A stretch of DNA of 64,000 nt from Candidatus Ribeiella danica (GTDB taxonomy: Bacteria > Chloroflexota > Chloroflexia > Chloroflexales > Roseiflexaceae): assembly GCA_016717335.1 (NCBI GenBank), contig JADKFS010000001.1, positions 3,038,001 through 3,102,000 on the forward strand, read 5' to 3'. The translations under genes and the position numbers were made by a program. Positions 16,204 through 24,606 of this stretch are shown here, one piece after another. Below the pieces are notes generated by a model. The model was given only the letters and a program-made list of their open reading frames with translations, did not search any database and was not told the origin of the DNA. Each line of letters begins with the position of its first letter. Within the stretch, counting starts at the first letter, position 1.

Positions 16204-17064
16204 CTACGGCCCGCGCGCCGGCGGCGCCGTCTCCACGTCGACGTTGTAGGCGACGTCCTCGATGCTGAACACGAGCCAGGGCTTGCCGTCGTCGGCCCAG
16301 GTGACGGTGCTGCGGGCCGGCAGCGTCTTGTCGCCGATGGCGCCCCACGCCAGGGTCTCGTTGAGCCACAGGGTCTTCTCGCCCTGGGCGCCCTTGTAGC
16401 GCATCGACTCGAACAGCCAGGGCCGGCCGGTCGCCGAGTCGAAGCGGACGACGAAGCGCTCGTGCGCCTGGCCGAACGGTACCACCAGCAGCGCCGTGAC
16501 GTCGTCGACCGGCTCCCAGCTCACGCGCGGGTCGCTGAGCAGCGCGGGCGGCAGCCAGGCGAGGACCTCGCCCCACATGCTCAGGTTCGCGCTCTGGTCG
16601 GTCCGCTCGCCCTGGTCGACGCCCCAGGGCATCTCCATGCGCCCGGTCCCGCCCACGTAGTACTCGTTGACCTTCATGATCGGCAGGCCGAAGACCGTCG
16701 TCTCGAAGTAATGGCGGTAGCCCTGCCCGGCGTCGTGGGTGAAGCGGAAGCGGGCGGGGAAGGGGATGCCGCCGACCGGGCTCATCGTCCCGCGCCCGCT
16801 GATCACGGCCGACCGGATCACCGGCACGCGCTCGCCGTAGAGCTGCCGGTAGAAGCGTTCCACCGGCGCGGGCAGCCCCGCGGGCAGCGGGACCGTCTCC
16901 GGCGATGCGGGCGGCGCAGGGATATTCGAGAACGAGGCCGGCTGAACGTTCAGGCCGGCGCAGCCGAGCCCGGCCAGGGCGGCCAGAAGGCCGCCGGCGA
17001 TCATCAGCGCCTTTGACATACGCGTCCGCGCGCGCGAGGGTCTTGTCACGGCTATGGTAGTCAC
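16204..17064 (-). CDS. Exported or lipoprotein-like protein, DUF6544/DUF6920-like
   Basis: The 286-residue protein has an N-terminal hydrophobic helix ending LAALAGLGCAG, which may be a lipoprotein or membrane anchor. The rest reads LPAPVERFYRQLYGERVPVIRSAVISGRGTM, then a beta-rich region with FPARFRFTHDAG, GWLP-like AWLPPALLSDPRVSWEPVDD and RFDSATGRPWLFESMRYKG. This resembles the uncharacterised family of proteins with LPxPVxRY starts, but I am not certain of the family number. The GTG at 17064 is chosen because AAAGGAG lies 6 nt upstream. Function unknown. Confidence 0.65.
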   Translation of the reverse strand: MTTIAVTRPSRARTRMSKALMIAGGLLAALAGLGCAGLNVQPASFSNIPAPPASPETVPLPAGLPAPVERFYRQLYGERVPVIRSAVISGRGTMSPVGGIPFPARFRFTHDAGQGYRHYFETTVFGLPIMKVNEYYVGGTGRMEMPWGVDQGERTDQSANLSMWGEVLAWLPPALLSDPRVSWEPVDDVTALLVVPFGQAHERFVVRFDSATGRPWLFESMRYKGAQGEKTLWLNETLAWGAIGDKTLPARSTVTWADDGKPWLVFSIEDVAYNVDVETAPPARGP

Positions 17065-17208
17065 GGGTTTCTCCTTTCGAGAGCGCATCGTCACGATCTG
17101 GCTCAAGGATAGCCGCTCAGCCGCGCGCGAGGATCACATCAATATGTCGTCCTTGATGTAGTGATTCGGTATGACCCCACCCCCTACGAGGGACGGGGGA
17201 GATTCACA

Positions 17209-17247
17209 GCATCAGGGTGCGGTCGCGTAGCGACCGCACCCTGATGC
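17209..17247. terminator. Perfect 18-bp-arm hairpin with 3-nt loop
   Basis: Arms GCATCAGGGTGCGGTCGC (17209-17226) and GCGACCGCACCCTGATGC (17230-17247) enclose GTA. It lies just past the MalT-like gene stop on the minus strand, without a T-run. It shares the inner GTGCGGTCGC-N3 core with the hairpin at 34.3 kb. Confidence 0.55.
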
Positions 17248-17282
17248 CGCAAAGATGCTCGGCGTTCCGGCGCCTGGGAGCG

Positions 17283-19991
17283 CTAGAGCAGGCCGAGCGC
17301 CCGCGCTCGCTCGAGCGCGAGGGTGCGCGTGTCGACCTGGAGCTTGCCGTAGAGGCCCTTGACGTGGTGGCGGACGGTGTTGATGCTGACGATGATCTCG
17401 TCGGCGATCTGCTGGTAGGTCAGGCCGCGCGCCATCAGCCGCAATACCTCGATCTCGCGCTCGGTCAGCGGCTCGATCAAAGGGTGAGGGATGATGGACG
17501 ATGGATGAAGGTCTGGCGGCTGGTCGCTGCTATCCGGGAACACGGCGAGCAGCATGTCGCAGTATGCCAGCAGCCGTTGGTTCTCGTCGTGCTGTGCGCC
17601 GCGCGCTTGTCGCGCAATCTGCGATCTGCAATCTGCGATCTGCAATCGCACGGGTGGGCCGGCGTCGAGGAACACTCGGACGTAGCCCTCCGGCTCGGCC
17701 AGCGCCAGGGCGCGCCGCAGATCCTGGCAGGCAGCCGGCCCCTCGCCCAGGGCGTCGCGCGCCAGCGCCCGCAGCAGCAGCGCCTCGATCGCCCGCCCCT
17801 GGCGACCATCTGCCTCAGCCATCCGCGCCACCTCATCCGCCAGCGCCAGCGCCTCGGCGTGGCGGCCCTGGTGGTGGAGCAGCCGCACCCGCATCAGCGG
17901 CAGCACCTCGCGCACGTGCCCCTCGGCCGGGTCGATGCGCGCGCCCCGCCGGCCCAGCAGTCGCTCGGCCGTCCCAGCGGTGCCCTGGTTGAGCCACAGC
18001 TGCGCCTGCTCGGCGACCAGCAGCGGCTCGACCCAGCCGGGCGCGCCTTGCTGCAGCTGCGCCGCGGCCTCGTCCAGCATGGCCTGGGCGCCCGGCGCAT
18101 CTCCCTGCGCCCACCTCAGCCGCGCGATCAGGGTCTGAATGCGAACCAGAGCCGCGTTATGCCCACTCTGGCGGGCCAGGGCCTGAGCCTGCTGCAGCTG
18201 CAGCTCGGCCTCGTCGAGCCGGTTCCACTCCAGCAGCACCTCGCCCAGCGCGGCGCGCACGGCGCTGCTGGCCGGGGAGCGCACCGGCGACGCCAGGGCC
18301 GGGCGAGTCGTGGTCTCGGCGCGGCGCAGCCGCCCCTGCACGATGTAGAGGTAGCCAAGGTGCGCGCGGCCCAGCATCTCGGGCAGCGGCTGCCCGGCGG
18401 CGCGGCAGAGCGGGATGGCGCGCTCGTACGCGGCGATGGCGGCATCGGTGTCTCCGGCATCGCGCTGCGCGCTGGCCATCGCAAAGTGGGCCATCCCCTG
18501 GACGAACAGGTTGTCGGGCGCGACGTTGTCGATCGCCTGCCGCGCGTGATCCAGCGCCTCGGCGGCGCGGCCCTGCGTGTTGGCCAGCGCGGCCCGCTGC
18601 GCGTGCAGCTCGCCGCGCAGCGACCTGTCGTCGGGGCCGATCGCCGCCTCGGCCTGCTGCAGGTAGGGCTCGACCTCGGCATAGCGCCCGCGCAGCAGCA
18701 GCGCCCAGCCGAAGGCCAGGCTGGCGCGCGGCAGCGTCTGCCGCCACTCGTCCGGCAGGCGGCCCAGCCAGCGCTCGACCGTGAGGATGCGCCCCTCCAT
18801 CACAAGGCCGGAAGCGTGGCGATCGATCAGCCGCACCACGCGTGGGTAATCCTCGCCGGCCAGCGCGTGCTCGACCGCCGCGGCGACATCGCCGTTGGCC
18901 TCGTACCAGGCGGCCGCGCGCTGGTGCAACAGCGGCGTCTGCTCGGGCAATTGCTGGCGCAGCTGGCCCTGGAGCAGATCGGCGAAGAGCTGGTGGTAGC
19001 GAAACCAGGATTGCTCGCCGGCTGGCTCGGGCGAGTCGACCGGGGCGACAAACAGGTTGCGACGCGCCAGCAGCTCCAGCAGCTCCTGGCCGTCGTGCTC
19101 CTGCGTCACGGCATCGCACAGCGGGCCACACAGCCGGCTCAGGATGGCGGTCTGCAGCAGAAACGTCTGCACGCGCGGCGTCTGCTGCGCCAGCACCTCC
19201 TCGGCCAGGTACTCCAGAATGTAGCGATTGCTGCGCGCCAGGCGATCGATCAGGTCGCGCTGCGCGCGCGGCGCCCCCTGCAATGCCAGCCCGGCCAGCT
19301 GCAGGCCGGCGACCCAGCCCTCGGTCTGCTCGGCCAGGCGCGCGACGTCCTCGCCGGTCAGCGCCAGCGCCATCACGCCGGTCAGCAGGGCCGCCGACTC
19401 GGCCAGGTCGAACCGCAGGTCCTCCGCCCGGATGTCGAGCAGCTGGCCGCGCGCGCGCCAGCGGTGCAGCGGCAGCGGCGGGTCGGCGCGCGTGGCTAGC
19501 ACGAGGTGCAGGTTCGGCGGCGCGTGGTCCAGCAGGAAGGCCAGCCCGTCGTGGATCTCGGCCTGTTCGATCAGCTGGTAGTCGTCCAGCACGAACAAGA
19601 GCTGCTCCGGCCGGTCGGCGACCTCGTTGATCAGGGCGGCGAGCAGCGGCTGGGCGGGCGGCGGCTGCGGCATCGCCAGGGCCGGCTCGATCGCCGCGCC
19701 AACGCCGGGCGCGGCGATCTGGAGCGCGGCAAGGCAGTAGCGCCAGAAGCGGGCCGGCTCATTGTCGAGCGCGTCCAGGGAGAGCCAGGCCAGCGCGACG
19801 CCGGACTCAGCCTGGAGCGCGCGCGCGCCGGCCAGCGCCGCGGTGGTCTTCCCGAAGCCCGGCGGCGCGCTCACCAGCGTCAGCGGGACATCCATGGCCC
19901 GTCGCAGCTTCTCGACCAGGTGCCGGCGGGCGACCAGCTGCGGGCGCAGGGTGGGGGCGATACATTTGGTCTTTAGAAGAGGCTCAGCCAT
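17283..19991 (-). CDS. MalT-type LuxR transcriptional regulator with ATPase and TPR
   Basis: The 902-residue protein begins LLKTKCIAPTLRPQLVARRHL, typical of this family, and has the P-loop SAPPGFGKTTAA (about 41-52). WLSLDALDNEPARFWRY and FVLDDYQLI (Walker B) follow, then a long TPR-like helical region. It ends with a LuxR HTH: LTEREIEVLRLMARGLTYQQIADE and SINTVRHHVKGLYGKL. It probably binds a small ligand, forms ATP-dependent oligomers and activates unknown target promoters. A short repeat-derived insert (QIADCRSQIA) precedes the HTH. A promoter lies so close to the ATG that the mRNA may be leaderless. Confidence 0.92.
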   Translation of the reverse strand: MAEPLLKTKCIAPTLRPQLVARRHLVEKLRRAMDVPLTLVSAPPGFGKTTAALAGARALQAESGVALAWLSLDALDNEPARFWRYCLAALQIAAPGVGAAIEPALAMPQPPPAQPLLAALINEVADRPEQLLFVLDDYQLIEQAEIHDGLAFLLDHAPPNLHLVLATRADPPLPLHRWRARGQLLDIRAEDLRFDLAESAALLTGVMALALTGEDVARLAEQTEGWVAGLQLAGLALQGAPRAQRDLIDRLARSNRYILEYLAEEVLAQQTPRVQTFLLQTAILSRLCGPLCDAVTQEHDGQELLELLARRNLFVAPVDSPEPAGEQSWFRYHQLFADLLQGQLRQQLPEQTPLLHQRAAAWYEANGDVAAAVEHALAGEDYPRVVRLIDRHASGLVMEGRILTVERWLGRLPDEWRQTLPRASLAFGWALLLRGRYAEVEPYLQQAEAAIGPDDRSLRGELHAQRAALANTQGRAAEALDHARQAIDNVAPDNLFVQGMAHFAMASAQRDAGDTDAAIAAYERAIPLCRAAGQPLPEMLGRAHLGYLYIVQGRLRRAETTTRPALASPVRSPASSAVRAALGEVLLEWNRLDEAELQLQQAQALARQSGHNAALVRIQTLIARLRWAQGDAPGAQAMLDEAAAQLQQGAPGWVEPLLVAEQAQLWLNQGTAGTAERLLGRRGARIDPAEGHVREVLPLMRVRLLHHQGRHAEALALADEVARMAEADGRQGRAIEALLLRALARDALGEGPAACQDLRRALALAEPEGYVRVFLDAGPPVRLQIADCRSQIARQARGAQHDENQRLLAYCDMLLAVFPDSSDQPPDLHPSSIIPHPLIEPLTEREIEVLRLMARGLTYQQIADEIIVSINTVRHHVKGLYGKLQVDTRTLALERARALGLL
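17500..17655 (-). repeat. Short repeat tracts inside the MalT-like gene
   Basis: A run of GATCTGCAATCTGC-type units (about 17604-17648) and a GATGGACGATGGATG tract (about 17492-17512) lie in the linker before the HTH domain. In the gene's sense both are stop-free and encode Asp/Cys/Ser- and His/Pro/Ser-rich peptides. Confidence 0.6.
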
Positions 19992-19997
19992 AGGTCG

Positions 19998-20027
19998 ATT
20001 ATAGGGTACGCTACCGCGTCAGTGCAA
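19998..20027 (-). promoter_or_regulatory. Promoter directly at the start of the MalT-like gene
   Basis: On the minus strand TTGCAC and TATAAT are 18 nt apart. The -10 box ends only 6 nt before the ATG at 19991, so a normal start site would fall on or next to the A of the ATG and give a leaderless transcript. Confidence 0.45.
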
Positions 20028-20036
20028 GCCCTGGTG

Positions 20037-20303
20037 TTCGGGGGCTGCGCGCCCCCGGAGCCCCCGGCCGGGGCTTCGCCCTGGACCCCAAAAAGAAGCT
20101 GTCTCAGCTGCAATGCTTGGCGCGCCTGCCCGGCTGAATCCAGGCGCGGCGGGATGGAACTCGTCCGGTAGAAATGGTGCTGGGCATGCGCCACGACGCT
20201 TGCATCTGGTTCGGGATTATTTGCCGGAGCGGGCTTGGGGGAACCGGGCGTGAGTTCCCCGGGTACCCGCTGGGTGGCGAGGCGCAGCGCCCCGGCTGGC
20301 GCG
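20037..20303 (+). repeat. MITE-like dispersed element, copy 3 (shortest)
   Basis: Starts TTCGGGGGCTGCGCGCCCCC and shares the same core blocks as the copies at 7.9-8.3 and 15.7-16.2 kb, including GGCTGAATCCAGGCGCGGCG and GGTGCTGGGCATGCGCCAC. It ends GGCGCAGCGCCCCGG at the stop of the next gene. It fills the interval between the MalT-like gene's promoter and the SnoaL-like gene. Confidence 0.65.
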
Positions 20304-20304
20304 A

Positions 20305-20709
20305 TCACCAGGGATCGAAGCAGTCGTAGTTGTGCTGCCGGGCGATCTTGCCGTCGCGGAAGGTCAGAAAGACGGCGAAGCGCGCGCGCATCTGGTCGCC
20401 GGCGGCCAGGCTGCCGAGCGAGATCGCTAGCGTGCCGCTCCACTGCACCTCAAGCGCGACGCGCTGGCCCTCCACGATCGCGTCCAGCAGCTCGAACCGC
20501 TGCGCGGTCATGACCCGCTGCCCGCGCACGGCGCCGTCCAGCAGCGCGGCCAGGTCGCGGCGGGCGCCCGTGGGCACCAGGCGATTTGGGAACTCCTCCT
20601 GCACCACATCCGGCGTGAAGAACGCTGCCAGCTCATCTCCGGTGGCCCCGCGATCGAGCGCGGCGAGGTAGTCTTTTGCCAGAGCCAGCACATCCAGTTG
20701 GGCGTCCAT
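20305..20709 (-). CDS. SnoaL-like/NTF2-fold protein
   Basis: The 134-residue protein fits the small cone-shaped NTF2 superfamily. It has an N-terminal helix pair DVLALAKDYLAALDRGATGDELAAFF, then TPDVVQEEFPN, VRGQRVMTAQRF and VEGQRVALEVQWSGTL. It finishes with MRARFAVFLTFRDGKIARQHNYDCFDPW, the usual terminal strand pair. Such proteins are isomerases, hydrolases or binding proteins, so no specific reaction can be given. It is alone on its strand segment, with its stop touching a MITE-like repeat. Confidence 0.75.
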   Translation of the reverse strand: MDAQLDVLALAKDYLAALDRGATGDELAAFFTPDVVQEEFPNRLVPTGARRDLAALLDGAVRGQRVMTAQRFELLDAIVEGQRVALEVQWSGTLAISLGSLAAGDQMRARFAVFLTFRDGKIARQHNYDCFDPW

Positions 20710-20790
20710 CGTCTGCTCCTGTTGTGTCTCTTGTTTCAGGCGCTCACGGCTCTACCAGTAATGGCGCATTACGACGCCATAAAAAAGACC

Positions 20791-20819
20791 CTACCCCGGA
20801 AAGGGGGCGGGGGTGAGGG
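20791..20819. repeat. CCCTACCCC...GGGGGTGAGGGCC element (short form)
   Basis: CCCTACCCCGGAAAGGGGGCGGGGGTGAGGGCC is a degenerate copy of the C-rich/G-rich hairpin element, lying between the SnoaL-like gene's promoter side and the HU terminator. Confidence 0.4.
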
Positions 20820-20832
20820 CCGGCTGCGCCGG

Positions 20833-20870
20833 AAAAACGCAGCGGGCGGGGAGTAGTCCCCGCCCGCTGC
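20833..20870 (-). terminator. Rho-independent terminator of the HU gene
   Basis: On the minus strand the arms GCAGCGGGCGGGGA and TCCCCGCCCGCTGC (20839-20870) enclose a 4-nt loop and are followed by GTTTTTCC. It lies 26 nt after the HU stop. Confidence 0.85.
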
Positions 20871-20895
20871 GAGCCGCCTAATCGGCGAGCACGGG

Positions 20896-21174
20896 CTAGC
20901 TGCCCTTGACCGCTTCCTTGAGCGTGCTGCTGGCGCTGAAGCCCGGCGTCTTGGTCGCGGCGATCTTGATCTTCTGGCGCGTCTGGGGGTTGACACCCTC
21001 GCGCTCCTGCCGCTGCCGGACCTCGAACGTGCCGAAGCCGGTGAGAGTCACTTTCTCGCCCTGCTTCAGCGTGTCGGTGATGATGTCGAGCGCCGCATCT
21101 ACGACCTGCTTGGCCTCTTTTTGCGAGACGCCAGCCCGCTCCGCTACTGATTTAACGAAGTCGGTCTTTTGCAT
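20896..21174 (-). CDS. hup: HU family DNA-binding protein
   Basis: This 92-residue histone-like protein bends and compacts DNA as a dimer. The sequence is canonical: KTDFVKSVAERAGVSQKEAK, KVTLTGFGTFEVRQRQ, the flexible arm with REGVNPQTRQKIKIAATKTP and a C-terminal helix. The ATG at 21174 has GGAGGAG upstream. It is a single-gene unit with a clear promoter (TTGACA-16-TATGAA) and a T-run terminator. It is the intact counterpart of the broken HU gene at 5.6 kb. Confidence 0.96.
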   Translation of the reverse strand: MQKTDFVKSVAERAGVSQKEAKQVVDAALDIITDTLKQGEKVTLTGFGTFEVRQRQEREGVNPQTRQKIKIAATKTPGFSASSTLKEAVKGS

Positions 21175-21214
21175 TGCTTTTTCTCCTCCTATGTACGTTT
21201 GTGCGAGTACCGCT

Positions 21215-21242
21215 TTCATATGCAGTATACCGCATTTGTCAA
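21215..21242 (-). promoter_or_regulatory. Promoter of the HU gene
   Basis: TTGACA (21237-21242) and TATGAA (21215-21220) on the minus strand are 16 nt apart, and the HU start codon lies about 35 nt downstream. It overlaps the end of the small 57-residue gene. Confidence 0.6.
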
Positions 21243-21389
21243 GCCCCCTTCCTCATCAGGACGCCTTGGAAGACGTTTTTGACTTTCCAACTCGTTTTTA
21301 GCCCTTTGGAAAGCCAAATCATCGATATGCCGCATCACAAAGAGGTTTACGGCTTCTTGCGGCTCGGCGGACGATAGCGATCCGATCAT
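21216..21389 (-). CDS. Small 57-residue protein coupled to the receiver-GGDEF gene
   Basis: The ATG overlaps the TGA stop of the receiver-GGDEF gene in an ATGA arrangement, suggesting translational coupling. The product, MIGSLSSAEPQEAVNLFVMR followed by HIDDLAFQRAKNELESQKRL, looks like one amphipathic helix. Base use is less GC-rich than in the neighbours. No family was recognised. It may instead be a chance open frame, since the HU promoter lies at its end. Confidence 0.4.
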   Translation of the reverse strand: MIGSLSSAEPQEAVNLFVMRHIDDLAFQRAKNELESQKRLPRRPDEEGGLTNAVYCI

Positions 21390-22807
21390 GTGTTCGACAG
21401 ATCGGGCGGGCGATCGGCCACCTTCGGGCGGGTGAATCGGCGGATCGATTCGACGATATCGGCCAGCGGCAACGGCAGCCGCAACACCGCGGCGGCGCCG
21501 GCGGCCCGCGCGCGCGCGATCTCGCCGTCGTCGTAGGCCAGCACCACCAGCGCCGGATCGTCGGGCCAGTCGCCCGGCGCGGCCCAGCGATCCCACAGCG
21601 CCGCGCCAAGCTGCGCATCGGCAAGGATGACGGCCGGCCGCGCCGCCGCGTAGACCCGCTGAGCCGAGCCGACGGTCGCCGACTCGTAGACGGTGTACTC
21701 GCTGGCCTGGAACGCCGAGCGCAGCGCTATGCGCAGCGAGCTATCCTCGCTCACGATCAGCACGCTGCGGTTCCGCCGGCCGCGCCGCTCGGGGATGCCC
21801 TGCTGCGGCAGGCCGCGCTGGTCGACAGCGTAGGTGCTGCCGCCCTGCTCTTTGGCGTAGCGCTTCATCTCGGCCGCGACGCGGGTCAGCGACTCTTCGT
21901 CGTCGAAGCTGCGCCGCTCGGTCGTGACCACGCCGATCGAGATCGTCATCAGGCCGAAGCGCCGCAGGATGCCGTAGCGATCGGATGCAGAGATGTAGCC
22001 GCGCCGGTGGTCCTCGGGGGTGTAGATCTGGCTGATCGTCTGGTCGAAGGTGTCGATCAGCGCGCGACAGATCCGGTCGACCCGCTCCGGCGAGGTCAGG
22101 ATCGCGAAATCGTCGCCGCCGATGTGGCCGATGAAGTCGTCGGGGTTGCCGTGCTCGGCGACCACCTTCTGGATGATGTCGGCGACGAACAGGATCACCT
22201 GGTCGCCGCGCGAGAAGCCATAGATGTCGTTGAAGGCCTTGAAGCTGTCGAGGTCGGCGTAGAGCAGCGCGAGCGGCTGCGGGCGGCCCAGGCGATGCCG
22301 CAGCTCCTGCGAGATCAGCACCCCGCCGGGCAGCCCGGTCAGCGGGTTGAGTACCGGCCGCTGCACCGAGCGGCGCAGGTGCGATTTGATCCGCGCCAGC
22401 AGCTCGTTGATGTCGAACGGCTTGGCGATGTAGTCGTCGGCGCCGGTCTCGAAGCCGGTGACAATGTCTTTGACCCCCGAGCGCGCGGTGAGGATGAGCA
22501 TGGGGATGTGCGCGGTGCGGGTGTCGTTGCGCATCTGGCGGATCGCCTCGTGACCGCTCATCCGCGGCATGCTCAGGTCGACCAGGATCAGGTTGGGCGC
22601 GCGCTCCTGGGCCAGGCACACCAGCTCGTAGCCGTCGGCGGCGCAGATCACCTCGAACCCATCTTCGCAGAGCGCCAGCTCCAGCATCTGGCGGATGTAC
22701 GGGTCGTCGTCGGCGATCAGCACGCGCCACGGCGGGGGGGCGCCGCGCGACGGGCCTGGCTGCGCGGGCTCGGTCGATAAGGTAGGATCTGTCTGTTCTG
22801 TGACCAT
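21386..22807 (-). CDS. Response regulator with GGDEF domain and a second receiver-like domain
   Basis: The 473-residue protein has an N-terminal receiver (about 28-145): VLIADDDPYIRQMLE, phospho-acceptor Asp in LILVDLSMPRMSG and KPF. A diguanylate cyclase domain follows with YADLDSFKAFNDIYGFSRGDQVI and the active loop GGDDF, Asp replacing the usual Glu. The C-terminal part (about 345-460) is again receiver-like (VLIVSEDSSLRIALR, AVILADAQLG). It probably makes c-di-GMP on phosphorylation. No sensor kinase is immediately adjacent; a hybrid kinase is encoded at 24.6-26.8 kb. Confidence 0.9.
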   Translation of the reverse strand: MVTEQTDPTLSTEPAQPGPSRGAPPPWRVLIADDDPYIRQMLELALCEDGFEVICAADGYELVCLAQERAPNLILVDLSMPRMSGHEAIRQMRNDTRTAHIPMLILTARSGVKDIVTGFETGADDYIAKPFDINELLARIKSHLRRSVQRPVLNPLTGLPGGVLISQELRHRLGRPQPLALLYADLDSFKAFNDIYGFSRGDQVILFVADIIQKVVAEHGNPDDFIGHIGGDDFAILTSPERVDRICRALIDTFDQTISQIYTPEDHRRGYISASDRYGILRRFGLMTISIGVVTTERRSFDDEESLTRVAAEMKRYAKEQGGSTYAVDQRGLPQQGIPERRGRRNRSVLIVSEDSSLRIALRSAFQASEYTVYESATVGSAQRVYAAARPAVILADAQLGAALWDRWAAPGDWPDDPALVVLAYDDGEIARARAAGAAAVLRLPLPLADIVESIRRFTRPKVADRPPDLSNT

Positions 22808-22906
22808 GCGTTTGACTCTGATTCGCTGTGTCGCGCTTTATCGTTGTGCGAGCTACCATAGCACAAAACGCACCAGAGAAGATACTCAGAATCAGATCAA
22901 AAGGCC

Positions 22907-24517
22907 CTAGCCCTCGAATACGCGCTGGCCGCCGAGCCAGGTCTGCTCGACCTGGACCTCGAGCAGCCGCTCGATCGGCACGGCGAGCGGGTCGTCGCTG
23001 AGGATGGCCAGGTCGGCCAGGCAGCCCGGCGCCAGTCGCCCGAGCCTTGCCTGCTCGCCGCCGACGAGCGCCGCGCCGGCGGTGAAGCACCACAGCGCCT
23101 GCGCTACGGCGATCGCCTGCTCGGGCGCGATGATCCGGCCGCTGCGGGTGCGGCGCAGCGCGGCCGACTGCAACCCCAGCAGCGGGTTGATGTCGCCGAT
23201 CACCGGACCATCGGAGCTGAACGCCACCGTCAGCCCGGCCTCGATCATGGCCCTGAACGGGTAGCACTGCGGCGCCAGCGCCTCGGGCAAGTGGTGCAGG
23301 ATGGTGTCGCCGATGTCGTGCAGGAACGACGGCTGGGTTGCGACCATCACGCCCAGCTCGCGCGCGCGCGCCAGGTGCTCGGCCCTGGGCAGGCCGAAAT
23401 GCTCGATCCGTAGCCGGGGGCTTGGGGTTTGGGGCGTGGGGCTTGGGACTACCTCTACCCCAGCCCCAAGCGCCTCGAACGCCTCCAGCAGCTCGCCGAT
23501 CACCCGGTCGCCGATCGCGTGGACCGCGACGGAGAGCCCGGCGTCGTAGATCAGGCGCACCTCGGCGGCCAGCTGCTCGGCGGGGAAGCGCGGCAGCCCG
23601 CAGTCGTGGCGGCCGCGGTAGGGGATGCTGAGCGCGGCGGTTCCGCTGCTGAGCCCGCCGTCGCCGAACAGCTTGACGGTGTCGCACTTGGCCCTGCTCC
23701 CACGCCACGGCTGCGGTGGCGCTGCGCGCCGGCCGTCGGGCAGGATGGTCATCGCCATCACGTCGGCGCGCAGCGGCAGCCGCCCCTCGGCGTCGAGCCG
23801 GCGATAGATCTCGACAGTGCGCGGATCGACGCCCGGCTCGCCGACGCAGGTGATGCCCAGCGCCAGGCACTTACGGCCGGCGCCGATCAGCGCGCGCGCC
23901 AGGTCGTCCTCGCTCGGCGGCGGCTGGATCGAGCGCACCAGGGCCATGGCCGTCTCGCGCAGGACGCCGGTCGGCTCGCCGTGCTCGTCGCGGTCGATCG
24001 CGCCGCCGGGCGGGTCGGGCGTCGCCGCACCGATCCCGGCAAGCTGCAGCGCGCGGCTGTTGGCCACGATGGTGTGGCCGCAGGTTCGCCCCAGCACCAG
24101 CGGATGCGCGGGCGCGGCGCGGTCCAGGTCGTCGCGGTTGGGGTGGCGGCGCTCGGGCAGGCGGGTCTCGTCGTAGCCGCGCCCCTCGATCCACTGGCCG
24201 GCGGGGGTGCCGGCGGCGCGCTCGGCGAAGGCCGCCACCAGCGCCTCGATCGATGGGGCCGCGGCCGGGCGCGCGTTGACCTGGCTCAGCAGCATGCCCT
24301 CTTTCCAGAGGTGGATGTGCGCGTCGTTGAAGCCCGGCACGGCGGTTCGGCCGGCCAGGTCGATCCGGCGAGCCGCGGGCGCGGCCAGCGCGTCGATCGT
24401 CGCGTCGTCGCCGACCGCCAGGATGTGCTCGCCCGCGATCGCCAGCGCCGTCGCGCGCGGCTGGTCCGGGTTCATGGTGTGGATGCGTCCATTCGTGAGG
24501 ATGGTCTCAGCCTGCAT
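22907..24517 (-). CDS. YtcJ-type amidohydrolase
   Basis: The 536-residue protein is a metal-dependent amidohydrolase of the YtcJ group. It has ILTNGRIHTMNPDQPRATALAI at the start, the metal motif FNDAHIHLWK, GRTCGHTIVANSRAL, VKLFGDGGLSSGTAAL, VAVHAIGDRV, RIEHFGLP and FSSDGPVIGDINPLLGLQSA. Substrates of this group are mostly unknown. The ATG at 24517 has AGGAAAGG 6-8 nt upstream. A GGGGCTT heptamer run inside adds a proline-rich segment (VVPSPTPQTPSPRL) before RIEHFG. Its start is 90 nt beyond the stop of the hybrid kinase gene on the same strand. Confidence 0.88.
   Translation of the reverse strand: MQAETILTNGRIHTMNPDQPRATALAIAGEHILAVGDDATIDALAAPAARRIDLAGRTAVPGFNDAHIHLWKEGMLLSQVNARPAAAPSIEALVAAFAERAAGTPAGQWIEGRGYDETRLPERRHPNRDDLDRAAPAHPLVLGRTCGHTIVANSRALQLAGIGAATPDPPGGAIDRDEHGEPTGVLRETAMALVRSIQPPPSEDDLARALIGAGRKCLALGITCVGEPGVDPRTVEIYRRLDAEGRLPLRADVMAMTILPDGRRAAPPQPWRGSRAKCDTVKLFGDGGLSSGTAALSIPYRGRHDCGLPRFPAEQLAAEVRLIYDAGLSVAVHAIGDRVIGELLEAFEALGAGVEVVPSPTPQTPSPRLRIEHFGLPRAEHLARARELGVMVATQPSFLHDIGDTILHHLPEALAPQCYPFRAMIEAGLTVAFSSDGPVIGDINPLLGLQSAALRRTRSGRIIAPEQAIAVAQALWCFTAGAALVGGEQARLGRLAPGCLADLAILSDDPLAVPIERLLEVQVEQTWLGGQRVFEG
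23408..23466 (-). repeat. GGGGCTT heptamer run inside the amidohydrolase gene
   Basis: Several GGGGCTT/GGGACTA-type units lie within the coding region, in the gene's sense encoding Pro/Ser-rich PSPTPQTPSP. Confidence 0.8.
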
Positions 24518-24606
24518 CGACCGTTCCTTTCCTCTAGTAGCTCGCCACACTGAATCTGACAGGTGGGGATGTGGGGCGGGCCATTCGTCTGATCTCTCTA
24601 TTACCA

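Noticed and set aside
17217..19499. Long frame opposite the MalT-like regulator
   Set aside because: Arg/Gln/Leu-rich shadow of a gene with P-loop and LuxR HTH.
7926..20303. Insertion sequences
   Set aside because: No transposase frame exists in any of the three copies, so they are listed as MITE-like repeats.
21386..22807. Inactive GGDEF domain
   Set aside because: GGDDF is only a conservative change and the metal and nucleotide motifs are present, so activity remains plausible.
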